Assembly: GCA_937958285.1 (NCBI GenBank)
Contig: CALFXQ010000280.1
Span: 1-8,380, forward strand
Source of the DNA: an uncultured Fusibacter sp.
Lineage (GTDB): Bacteria > Bacillota > Clostridia > Peptostreptococcales > Acidaminobacteraceae
DNA: 8,380 nt
Reading direction: 5' to 3'
Positions 1-6,158 of this stretch are shown one piece after another (the stretch's first letter is position 1; each line of letters begins with the position of its first letter). The translations under genes were made by a program, and so were the position numbers. The notes beneath the pieces were generated by a model. That model was not told where the DNA came from, ran no database searches, and saw nothing but the letters and a program-made list of their open reading frames with translations.

Positions 1-47
1 TCTCCTTTATGTATTTTGAAACACTGCTTCATAAAAATGTATTTACG

Positions 48-75
48 AACTGTTACCTCGGTAACGGTTTTATTT
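48..75 (+). terminator. Hairpin with T-rich tail, possible terminator of an upstream gene
   Basis: A 9-bp stem (48-56 pairing with 61-69, one G-U pair) closes a CTCG tetraloop and is followed by TTATTT. This is the shape of a modest Rho-independent terminator for a gene lying left of the window. The DNA core GTTACC-TC-GGTAAC (52-65) is also a perfect palindrome, so it could instead be a repressor operator in front of the permease genes. The two readings cannot be separated from sequence alone. The rest of positions 1-124 holds no gene that I can support. Confidence 0.4.
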
Positions 76-124
76 GATTATAGGCATTATACTACAAATC
101 AATACTGAAAGGGAGGTATAACAG

Positions 125-619
125 ATGGATGCATTTACAATGCTGTTTTGGGTGATAGGCCTAGTTTTAGCAGGAGTTGCCCTCAAAACACAGAAGGCGA
201 ACACGGTAGCCGCAATAGGAAAAACGCGGGTGATGATGGGCAGTATGATCGGCGAAATCGTGGCAATTATATTTTTAATTGGTCTTGTACTGGCAATCAT
301 TCCACCTGAAAAAATCAAATTGGTGCTAGGAGGAGAGCATACGCTATTGGCGACAATTGGCGCAGCATTTGCAGGCAGCATTACACTAATTCCCGCATTT
401 GTGGCGTTTCCATTAGTGGGTTCCATAATTAAAGCAGGGGCCAGCCTGATGCCTGCAGTGGCATTTCTTACCACCTTGACCATGGTGGGTGTGGTAACAT
501 TTCCCCTTGAAGCAAAGGCTTTTGGCATGCGCTTTACGCTTTATAGAAACGGTCTCAGCTTCGCCGCTGCCATCTTGATTGCGCTGATTATGGGATTTAC
601 AATGCAAGGAGGGATTTAA
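125..619 (+). CDS. UPF0718/ArsP_1-type permease, N-terminal half subunit
   Basis: A 164-residue, very hydrophobic membrane protein with about four transmembrane stretches (near residues 5-20, 40-60, 73-97 and 108-128, plus a last one at 143-160). The conserved core is a glycine- and proline-rich helix pair: GSITLIP (84-90), AFPLVG (94-99), a KAGAS turn (103-107) and FPLEAKAFG (126-134). This resembles one half of the PF03773 (ArsP_1/DUF318) permeases, which are usually about 300 residues long with two such cores. The ATG at 125 is preceded by GGGAGG at 111-116, eight bases upstream. The next gene begins four bases after the stop and encodes the matching half, so the two probably assemble into one transporter. 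Some family members export methylated arsenicals, but most are uncharacterised; the substrate cannot be read here. Confidence 0.82.
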   Translation: MDAFTMLFWVIGLVLAGVALKTQKANTVAAIGKTRVMMGSMIGEIVAIIFLIGLVLAIIPPEKIKLVLGGEHTLLATIGAAFAGSITLIPAFVAFPLVGSIIKAGASLMPAVAFLTTLTMVGVVTFPLEAKAFGMRFTLYRNGLSFAAAILIALIMGFTMQGGI

Positions 620-623
620 TAGG

Positions 624-1406
624 ATGCTTAGGGTATTGAAAAACAACAAACTGGCCGTTCTGGTGATTAGTGCCTATGTACTTGCTGGCGCATATAATTA
701 CGATGTCTTTTGGCGTGCGATAGACAATAGTCGCTACTACTTAGTGGAAATGGCAATGATTATGCCTGTTATTTTCCTATTGACCATTGCACTTGAGGTA
801 CTTGTGCCCAAGGAGGCCATTGTTAAACACTTTGGTGAGGGTTCGGGTCTTTGGGGGAATATGTTGGCATTGATACTTGGGAGCATCTCAGCGGGCCCCA
901 TTTATGCTGCATTCCCCATTGGTCAGGCACTCTATAAAAAAGGCTCGAGTATTGCAAATATCGCCATTATCATTAGCGCTTGGGCGGTTATAAAGATTCC
1001 AATGTTGGCCAATGAAGCGCGTTTTCTGGGCGTTGATTTTATGATCGCTAGGTGGTTGCTTACTGTAATGGCGATTCTAGGTATTGCTTATATTATGGCG
1101 TGGAAATTGAAACCAAGTTTTAATCGCAGTATGCATGAGATTTATAACCATAAAGATGGATTAGCCGACTTAGTCAATAAACCTTCGACGGTACCGCTTG
1201 CCCTTCGCACAGAATATTGCATTGGTTGTGGTATTTGTGCAAAGATGCTTCCTACCCATTTCGCCATAGTGGACAGAAAAGTGACTTACAACACATTTTC
1301 TGTAACGCTCTGGATGTCATACATTGAGAATGGACAATTGGAGCAGGTTTTGAAGGCTTGTCCCACAAACGTGATTTCCCTTGTGATGGGCGATGAGACT
1401 GTTTAG
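624..1406 (+). CDS. UPF0718/ArsP_1-type permease half with C-terminal [4Fe-4S] ferredoxin-like tail
   Basis: A 260-residue protein. Residues 1-162 form a membrane domain (helices near 10-26, 43-61, 78-100, 108-126 and 143-160) with the same core as the preceding gene: GSISAGP (86-92), AAFPIG (95-100), KKGSS (105-109), IPMLANEARFLG (125-136). After a basic linker (about 161-195) come CIGCGIC (Cys199, Cys202, Cys205) and a distant KACP (Cys246), the ligand pattern of a single [4Fe-4S] cluster of bacterial ferredoxin type. The basic linker places the tail in the cytoplasm by the positive-inside rule. The ATG at 624 uses an AAGGAGG lying inside the end of the upstream gene (606-612), which suggests coupled translation. 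The iron-sulfur tail could gate transport by redox state or pass electrons; neither role is shown. Confidence 0.82.
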   Translation: MLRVLKNNKLAVLVISAYVLAGAYNYDVFWRAIDNSRYYLVEMAMIMPVIFLLTIALEVLVPKEAIVKHFGEGSGLWGNMLALILGSISAGPIYAAFPIGQALYKKGSSIANIAIIISAWAVIKIPMLANEARFLGVDFMIARWLLTVMAILGIAYIMAWKLKPSFNRSMHEIYNHKDGLADLVNKPSTVPLALRTEYCIGCGICAKMLPTHFAIVDRKVTYNTFSVTLWMSYIENGQLEQVLKACPTNVISLVMGDETV

Positions 1407-1420
1407 CATCCAGAAAACTG

Positions 1421-1462
1421 GGTAAGCTTACCATATGTAGCATAAGACCTTCAAATGGTAAG
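1421..1462. repeat. Nested inverted repeats ahead of the sensor kinase
   Basis: GGTAAGCTTACC at 1421-1432 is a perfect 12-bp palindrome. Its right arm extended, CTTACCAT (1427-1434), is also perfectly complementary to ATGGTAAG (1455-1462), giving an 8-bp stem with a 20-base loop. The two pairings compete for 1427-1432. The distal arm shares three bases (1460-1462) with the Shine-Dalgarno of the kinase gene, so folding could partly mask it, or the three GGTAAG half-sites could be protein binding sites. A smaller hairpin with an AAAA loop lies just upstream (1408-1423). None is followed by a T run, so this is not a terminator. Confidence 0.5.
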
Positions 1463-1471
1463 GGGGTGACC
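1460..1471 (+). promoter_or_regulatory. Strong Shine-Dalgarno deciding a CTG start
   Basis: AAGGGGGTGACC matches the full anti-Shine-Dalgarno complement AAGGAGGTGATC at 10 of 12 positions. No ATG, GTG or TTG in a long frame lies at a suitable distance; the GTG inside it is followed at once by ACC and a stop. The only codons well placed for the kinase frame are CTG at 1475 (eight bases after the GGGGG core) and CTG at 1478. Confidence 0.6.
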
Positions 1472-1474
1472 TAA

Positions 1475-3520
1475 CTGCTGAAATTTCAAGGCATACAAAG
1501 GGCAATCAAGCGCTGTTTCCCTTGGTATTACAAACATTTGGGTTATCGTTTAAACGTGGCAATCATGATGGTGCTCATCCTTACAGTCGCCAGTGCAACC
1601 TGGGTTGCTTATAGCTTTTCGAAGGCAGAATCGGAACAAAATTACAAGGAAAGTGTAAATCAACAGCTGGCATTAGTCGACGAAGCCATAGAGATGTATG
1701 TCTCGAATATTCGCGCCAATACCGAGATGATTGCCGAACTTCCAAGCGTTAAACAGATTGATTCGCGCATCACCTCTTATTTAGACAAAACAGGTCCCAA
1801 TGGGCTAGTCCCAATGTTGCCCTATGCTTCAGATCCCTTTGAGGCTGAGATATACGATTTGCTAGGTACCTTTAAATCGGCCCATGCATCAATAAAGAAT
1901 GCAAGCATTGGCGTTCAAGAGAATGGCGGTTTTATAAAATATCCCGCTTCACCTAGATTCGATGGCTACGATGCCAGAGAGAGAAGTTGGTACCTCAGTG
2001 CCGTAGAAAATCCAAAAAAAGTTGTGGTTTCTGGCATTTATACAACATCCACTAACGAAAAGGTCATTTTATCGGTTAGAACGATTCACAATCGCGATGA
2101 CGAGATGGTTGGCGTCGTCACTGTGGACTTCGATCTCAACGCTTTGTCTGAGACCGTAAATCAAATTACTATAGGAAAAGAAGGCTATATTGTGCTGGTA
2201 GATCGTGAGGGGGTTGTTTTAGCTCACCCTAACTCGCTATCGGGCAGTACACTTCACCCTAAGCAAAAGCCATTAGTAGGACTAAACCTAATGGCTTTAG
2301 GTTTCAATAAAGCGATGAGTGAAGATTTTTCGCAGGTGAAGGTGGGAAGATTTTCTTATACAAACTCAAACAATGTATACGCAGTAGAAGTGATTCCTTC
2401 AAAAATGTCTGAAATTGGCATTCACTATGTGGTGGTTGTGCCACAAAGTGAGTTTTCTCAAAGTGCTTGGCGCATTGGGGAACGTTTATTTTGGTTTTCA
2501 CTACCATTGAGTGCAGTTGCCATTTTGATTGGCACGTGGCTCACAAGTCGCCTCGTTAAACCACTTGTAAAACTAAAAGAGTGGTCTGCAGCGATGGCCG
2601 TGGGTCAACTTGATTTGCGTGTCGACCTTTCTCGTGATGATGAGCTCGGACAACTTGCCAATCAGTTTAACCAAATGGCAGAAGCGCTTCAAAAGGCCAG
2701 AGAAAACCTAGAAGAGCGCGTTGCAAAGCGCACAGCAGAGCTCTCTGATGCCAATCAGGCGCTATGGGCCGCGAATCAAGAGTTAATGGCGACGCTAGAC
2801 TTATTGCAAGCAACCCAGCAGCACCTGATTCAATCGGCAAAGCTAGCGGGCTTAGGCTCTATGGTTGCAGGTATCGCACACGAAATAAATACCCCACTTG
2901 GGATTGCGATTACAATGGTTTCTTACATGGAAATGGCATTGGCTGAGCCATTGATTCAAGTGGATAAATTAAAGGAGTGCAACGATATCTTGCAAAGAAA
3001 CCTTAAGAGAACCAGTGCACTGATTGAACGCTTTAAGCTTGTGACGATTGACCAAGTATCAGAAGTGAAGCGGTCCTTTAATATGTCTGACTTTTTACAC
3101 GAACTAATAGAAACCTTGCAATACGATGCCAACTACAGAATGCTAAACATTGACTGGCACTGCCCTCAGGAGATATTCCTCAATAGCTACCCAGGTTCTT
3201 GGAGCTTGGCGATTAGCCAACTGCTAGAGAATGTAGTGAATCATGCGTATCTAGAAGGAGAGGCCTGTGCGGTTAACCTCAAAATTGGGCGTGAAGGAGG
3301 TACTCTTGTCTTAACCTGCACAGATTTTGGCAAGGGAATTGGCCAAGAAAGTTTAAATCGCATTTTTGAACCCTTTTATACCACTCAGCGATTAAAGGGC
3401 TCGACGGGCCTTGGACTGTTTGTGGTTCACAATGTGGTGACCTTGCAACTAGGCGGCACGGTTGAAGTACAGTCGGAATTGGGAAAGGGCACGGCATTTA
3501 CAATCTGCGTACCTTGTTAA
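1475..3520 (+). CDS. Membrane sensor histidine kinase (Cache-HAMP-HisKA-HATPase)
   Basis: From CTG at 1475 the product is 681 residues; the first conventional start in frame is TTG at 1538 (660 residues), which lacks a ribosome binding site. The 21 extra residues are basic and amphipathic, fitting a cytoplasmic N-terminus before the first membrane helix (about 29-47). An extracytoplasmic double-Cache sensor follows (about 55-325; motifs FDGYDARERSWY and EGYIVLVDREG), then a second helix (337-355), HAMP (about 356-409), a coiled coil, HisKA with GIAHEINTPLG (phospho-acceptor His469), and HATPase with the N box ENVVNHA, G1 DFGKGIG, F box FEPFYTTQ and G2 GSTGLGLF. All catalytic motifs look intact. 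dCache domains commonly bind small molecules such as amino acids or carboxylates; the ligand here is unknown. No response regulator gene is adjacent in this window. It follows the permease genes by 68 bases and may sense something related to them, which is only inference. Confidence 0.9.
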   Translation: MLKFQGIQRAIKRCFPWYYKHLGYRLNVAIMMVLILTVASATWVAYSFSKAESEQNYKESVNQQLALVDEAIEMYVSNIRANTEMIAELPSVKQIDSRITSYLDKTGPNGLVPMLPYASDPFEAEIYDLLGTFKSAHASIKNASIGVQENGGFIKYPASPRFDGYDARERSWYLSAVENPKKVVVSGIYTTSTNEKVILSVRTIHNRDDEMVGVVTVDFDLNALSETVNQITIGKEGYIVLVDREGVVLAHPNSLSGSTLHPKQKPLVGLNLMALGFNKAMSEDFSQVKVGRFSYTNSNNVYAVEVIPSKMSEIGIHYVVVVPQSEFSQSAWRIGERLFWFSLPLSAVAILIGTWLTSRLVKPLVKLKEWSAAMAVGQLDLRVDLSRDDELGQLANQFNQMAEALQKARENLEERVAKRTAELSDANQALWAANQELMATLDLLQATQQHLIQSAKLAGLGSMVAGIAHEINTPLGIAITMVSYMEMALAEPLIQVDKLKECNDILQRNLKRTSALIERFKLVTIDQVSEVKRSFNMSDFLHELIETLQYDANYRMLNIDWHCPQEIFLNSYPGSWSLAISQLLENVVNHAYLEGEACAVNLKIGREGGTLVLTCTDFGKGIGQESLNRIFEPFYTTQRLKGSTGLGLFVVHNVVTLQLGGTVEVQSELGKGTAFTICVPC

Positions 3521-3552
3521 TGTAATTGGGACTTGAATCGCTGGTTACATTA
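3518..3552. repeat. Inverted repeat at the end of the sensor kinase
   Basis: TAATGTAA (3518-3525), which includes the kinase stop codon, is perfectly complementary to TTACATTA (3545-3552) across a 19-base loop. The stem is AT-rich and has no T run after it, so it would be a poor Rho-independent terminator. It could be a weak 3'-end structure or chance. Confidence 0.3.
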
Positions 3553-3560
3553 AGATGTCC

Positions 3561-3591
3561 TTAGTACGCGTTAGAATGACAATTTTATAAC
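3561..3591 (+). promoter_or_regulatory. Possible promoter of the cobalamin operon
   Basis: TATAAC at 3586-3591 is a fair -10 element in an AT-rich stretch and would start transcription just before the riboswitch. The -35 is poor: TTAGTA at 3561-3566 has a 19-base spacer. An imperfect inverted repeat, ATGACA (3576-3581) with TGTCAT (3597-3602), overlaps the region. A promoter must lie somewhere between the kinase gene and the riboswitch if the leader is independently transcribed, but the exact site is a guess. Confidence 0.25.
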
Positions 3592-3609
3592 GAATTATGT
3601 CATCTGTAA

Positions 3610-3735
3610 AAAAATGTGAAAAGGGAAAGAAGATAAGCCTCTGCAGCCCTGCTATTGTAAGGGGAGGCGAAAGCCACATAATCACTGGGAAACCGGGATG
3701 GTCGGCGATTAGAGTGAATCCGAGCCAGCTCACTC
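3610..3735 (+). promoter_or_regulatory. Cobalamin (B12) riboswitch
   Basis: The leader shows the ordered core of cobalamin riboswitches: AAAGGGAA (3619-3626 area), a P4-like stem GCCTC/GAGGC (3637-3641 with 3664-3668), the GCAGCCC...TATTGTAA segment (3643-3660) enclosed by a CCC/GGG pairing, a GGCGAAAGCC hairpin, CACTGGGAAACCGGGATGG (3683-3701) and a 3' B12-box start GAATCCGAGCCAG (3716-3728). The 3' end departs from the usual form: after CCAG the typical GAGACCTGCC is replaced by CTCACTCG, which belongs to a terminator hairpin. Expected behaviour is premature termination when adenosylcobalamin or a related corrinoid is bound, lowering expression of cbiK and the genes behind it. The 5' boundary is approximate. 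Confidence 0.88.
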
Positions 3736-3749
3736 GAGTTGGCTTTTTT
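3722..3749 (+). terminator. Rho-independent terminator of the B12 riboswitch
   Basis: GCCAGCTC (3724-3731) pairs with GAGTTGGC (3736-3743), eight pairs with one G-U, around an ACTC loop, and is followed at once by six Ts (3744-3749). The left arm begins within the B12 box. A competing stem, GAGTGA (3712-3717) with TCACTC (3730-3735), shares bases with the left arm and loop and could act as antiterminator or as part of the ligand-bound fold. Its position, 20 bases before the cbiK start, fits transcription attenuation. Confidence 0.85.
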
Positions 3750-3768
3750 GTTTGGAAGGAGTGGTGTT

Positions 3769-4569
3769 TTGGAAACTATTAAAAAAACCGCTGTATTGGT
3801 GGTTAGCTTAGGCACAGCCCATTTAGATGCCTTAGAACACGCCATCGTCAACGTTGAAAAGAATATTGAAGCAAGGGTAGCACCAATACCTGTATTTAGA
3901 GCATTTACATCAAATCGTGTGATTGCATCCCTAAAAGAGAATCATAATATAGACGTGAAAAAACCTTTAGAAGCCATCGAATTCCTATCTGACTTAGGCT
4001 ATACAAGGATTGTGATTCAACCACTGCATGTGATTCCAGGGTTTGAATTTGACAAGCTTCAAAAAAATGTGCGTATTGCAGCTCACAATAAGAAAGTCAC
4101 ATTGCAACTGGGAAGACCCCTATTATCCAGACATGAAGATTATCTTGAGTTAATTAATGTCTTAGAATCTGAGGTTCTCAAAGACTTGTCTGTTTTAGGG
4201 GCTAGCGATGGGATACTTTGGATGGGCCATGGCACTAAACATGCTGCTAATACGAGTTATGTGTATTTTGAGCGCTTGTGGAGAGAACGCCGGGACAATG
4301 TGCACTTGGTCAATATTGAAGGGTATCCAGAACTTCATCATATTTTGCCTAATTTAAAAGCGCGCTATAAATGTGTCCATTTGTATCCACTCCTAATTGT
4401 TGCCGGTGATCACGCTAAAAATGATATGGCAGGGGAGGGGGATTCTTTAAAGACACTACTAGAGCAAGAGGGCATAACTGTGGTGCCTGTGCTATACGGT
4501 TTGGGAAATTTTGATGGCGTAGGGGATTTGTTTGCTGCTAGGGTATTAGAAATGCTTAAGGTTGTGTAA
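3769..4569 (+). CDS. cbiK: Sirohydrochlorin cobaltochelatase, anaerobic type (CbiK)
   Basis: Inserts Co2+ into sirohydrochlorin, an early step of the anaerobic (oxygen-independent) cobalamin pathway, in the cytoplasm and without ATP. The start is taken as TTG at 3769 because AAGGAG (3756-3761) lies seven bases upstream; an in-frame TTG at 3739 sits inside the terminator and is not credible. The 266-residue product has the usual CbiK length. Family motifs are clear: VVSLGTAHLD (11-20), YTRIVIQPLHVIPG (78-91), WMGHGTKHAANTSY (151-164) with metal-ligand/catalytic His154, NIEGYP (182-187), and HLYPLLIVAGDHAKNDMAG (204-222) with the second histidine, His215. Glu93 in the GFEFDK motif is placed like the third active-site residue of characterised CbiK. 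There is no signal peptide, unlike periplasmic homologues that serve in metal or heme storage. It is the first gene behind the B12 riboswitch. Confidence 0.95.
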   Translation: METIKKTAVLVVSLGTAHLDALEHAIVNVEKNIEARVAPIPVFRAFTSNRVIASLKENHNIDVKKPLEAIEFLSDLGYTRIVIQPLHVIPGFEFDKLQKNVRIAAHNKKVTLQLGRPLLSRHEDYLELINVLESEVLKDLSVLGASDGILWMGHGTKHAANTSYVYFERLWRERRDNVHLVNIEGYPELHHILPNLKARYKCVHLYPLLIVAGDHAKNDMAGEGDSLKTLLEQEGITVVPVLYGLGNFDGVGDLFAARVLEMLKVV

Positions 4570-4589
4570 AATCTAAAACTGTATCCATA

Positions 4590-4780
4590 TTGAAAGAAGA
4601 CCTTGAAACACCATTTTTAACAGGTCGGTATGGTATTTTGGCAATGGGCCATCCTGTGATATTATTAGATGAACCCACCGCAGGGCTAGACCCAGGTGTG
4701 ACAAATCAAATGGTCATTTTAATTAAAGATCTTGTGGCAAGTGGGAAAAAGTATTGATTGCATTCCACGACATAAATTTA
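4590..4780 (+). pseudogene. cbiO: Decayed fragment of a CbiO-type cobalt ABC transporter ATPase
   Basis: In the frame of 4590 the sequence reads GILAMGHPVILLDEPTAGLDP (4635-4694 area), the Walker B and D-loop of an energy-coupling cobalt transporter ATPase, continuing to ASGKKY and a stop at 4755-4757. Shifting the frame at about 4751 restores VLIAFHDINL (4751-4780), the H-loop that should follow, so one base appears to have been lost. The Walker A motif is absent, there is no room for it after cbiK, and the LSGGQ signature is reduced to LTG followed by an apparent short deletion. No ribosome binding site or start serves it. This is a remnant of a once complete gene in the B12-controlled operon; it fills most of the 278-base gap between cbiK and hemA. 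Confidence 0.85.
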
Positions 4781-4847
4781 AAGATTGTGAAGCTTTCTTT
4801 AATCCACGTAGTCAAGAAACCAAAAGATAAAAGTAAAGGAGTGTCCT

Positions 4848-6158
4848 GTGAATATAGCCGTGATAGGGATTAACCATCAAACAGCACCAGTTGCACTCTT
4901 AGAATGTATGGCCCTCAGTGAAGCTAAAAAAATTGAAGCCATGTTGAAACTGCTAGATCCACTAGAAGTAGGTACATCTGCGATTTCTGAAGTGGTAATT
5001 TTAAATACCTGCGGTCGTTTTGAGGTCTATTTTGCTGCGCCTAAAAAGTCAATGGCAGATGGCATTTTGAGAATTCAAAACTTTTTTAATCAACAGACAC
5101 AAACCTTTGCAAGGAATCAAAACCAAGAACATTCAAGCATTAATACAGATGGCATCGATTTGCACATATACACAAAAGTCGGCGAAGATGCTCTAGAACA
5201 CATGATCCAGGTGGCTGTGGGACTGGATTCCATCGTATTGGGTGAAGACCAGATTATAGGGCAAATGAAAGCCGCCCATCATATGGCCCAGGAACTTGGT
5301 TGTACACAACGGATTTTAAATGTGACTTTTAGGGATGCTGTAGCCAGTGCAAAAAAAATTAAAAGCGCCCTTAAAATATCAGAAATACCCCTGTCCCTTA
5401 GTTATGTTGGGGTAAAACTCATGGCAGAAGTAATGCCTTTAAAAGGGAAGCGCGTACTGGTGGTTGGCCTTGGCGAAATGGGTCTATTAGCCATTCAGCA
5501 TGCCCATGCCCTTGGTGCTAAAATCACGGTTTCAAATCGGTCGAAAGATAAAATTCTAGCGCTTCAGGGCCGGTACCCAGATATAGAAGCCGTGGCTTAT
5601 GACAACAAAGCCGCTGCTATTAGTCAAATGGATTGTGTGATTACTGCCACTGCAGCGCCCCATATGGTCTTTACCAAGTCTGATTTTATGACTGTTACCC
5701 ATCAGATGGTGGTCCTTGATTTGTCCCTTCCAAAGGATGTGGATAATCAGGTAGCAGAACTATCAACGATTAAACTGATTAACTTAGAAACCCTTTCAAA
5801 GACAGTGGAACAAAATCAGGAACAGAGGCAATTGCTGGTTGATAAGGCCCATGTGTTAGTGGCAGACCACGTGGCTAAAATGGCAAGCTGGTTGGATAGA
5901 ACCAGTGTCCATACAACCTTAAAAGACCTGGGAGGCTTGGTGAGCAAAAGCCATCTTGATGCCATGTCCTTTGTGGACGAAAAACTAAAGTTAGACAGAC
6001 ATCAGCGCGCAATTGTCGATAAAGCAATGCTGGCTGCCCTCAAACGGCTTGTCCGCAGTCCCATTCAAAACCTCAACAGCCTAGAAACCCAAGAAGAGCG
6101 AGACGGCGCAACCTATTGGCTTCAAAAGCTGTTTACAGGCCATCAGGAGGAAGATTAA
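4848..6158 (+). CDS. hemA: Glutamyl-tRNA reductase (HemA)
   Basis: Reduces glutamyl-tRNA(Glu) with NADPH to glutamate-1-semialdehyde, the first committed step of C5-type tetrapyrrole synthesis. At 436 residues it has normal length. The N-terminal catalytic domain shows GINHQTAPVALLE (7-19), the nucleophile Cys55 in LNTCGRFEVY (52-61), and the EHMIQVAVGLDSIVLGEDQI region (117-136) with the conserved His118. The NADPH domain carries VLVVGLGEMG (203-212) and a C-terminal helical dimerisation domain follows (about 320-420). The usual CNR of the active-site motif is CGR here, with the arginine kept. GTG at 4848 has AAAGGAG (4835-4841) six bases upstream. The stop is followed directly by the next start. 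Placed after cbiK behind the same riboswitch, it feeds the corrinoid and siroheme branch. Confidence 0.96.
   Translation: MNIAVIGINHQTAPVALLECMALSEAKKIEAMLKLLDPLEVGTSAISEVVILNTCGRFEVYFAAPKKSMADGILRIQNFFNQQTQTFARNQNQEHSSINTDGIDLHIYTKVGEDALEHMIQVAVGLDSIVLGEDQIIGQMKAAHHMAQELGCTQRILNVTFRDAVASAKKIKSALKISEIPLSLSYVGVKLMAEVMPLKGKRVLVVGLGEMGLLAIQHAHALGAKITVSNRSKDKILALQGRYPDIEAVAYDNKAAAISQMDCVITATAAPHMVFTKSDFMTVTHQMVVLDLSLPKDVDNQVAELSTIKLINLETLSKTVEQNQEQRQLLVDKAHVLVADHVAKMASWLDRTSVHTTLKDLGGLVSKSHLDAMSFVDEKLKLDRHQRAIVDKAMLAALKRLVRSPIQNLNSLETQEERDGATYWLQKLFTGHQEED

Noticed and set aside
65..93. Promoter with -10 TATACT (88-93) for the permease genes
   Set aside because: The -10 is good but the sequence 17 bases upstream (CGGTTT) is a poor -35 and overlaps the hairpin at 48-75, so I did not list it as a feature.
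1538..1540. TTG start for the sensor kinase
   Set aside because: No Shine-Dalgarno precedes it, while a very strong one sits before CTG at 1475; it remains the fallback if CTG is not used.
3739..3768. Earlier TTG start for cbiK
   Set aside because: It lies within the terminator stem of the riboswitch, has no ribosome binding site and adds residues unlike the CbiK N-terminus; TTG at 3769 has a well spaced AAGGAG.
3597..3782. Small + strand open frame across the riboswitch
   Set aside because: It lies over the structured B12 leader and terminator, has no family resemblance and no ribosome binding site.
3545..3851. Minus-strand open frames opposite the riboswitch and cbiK start
   Set aside because: They are complements of the structured leader and of a confident gene, with no recognisable protein motifs.
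4644..4757. Short functional protein in the cbiO remnant
   Set aside because: It has no ribosome binding site, lacks Walker A, and ends at a frameshift in the middle of the ATPase fold.
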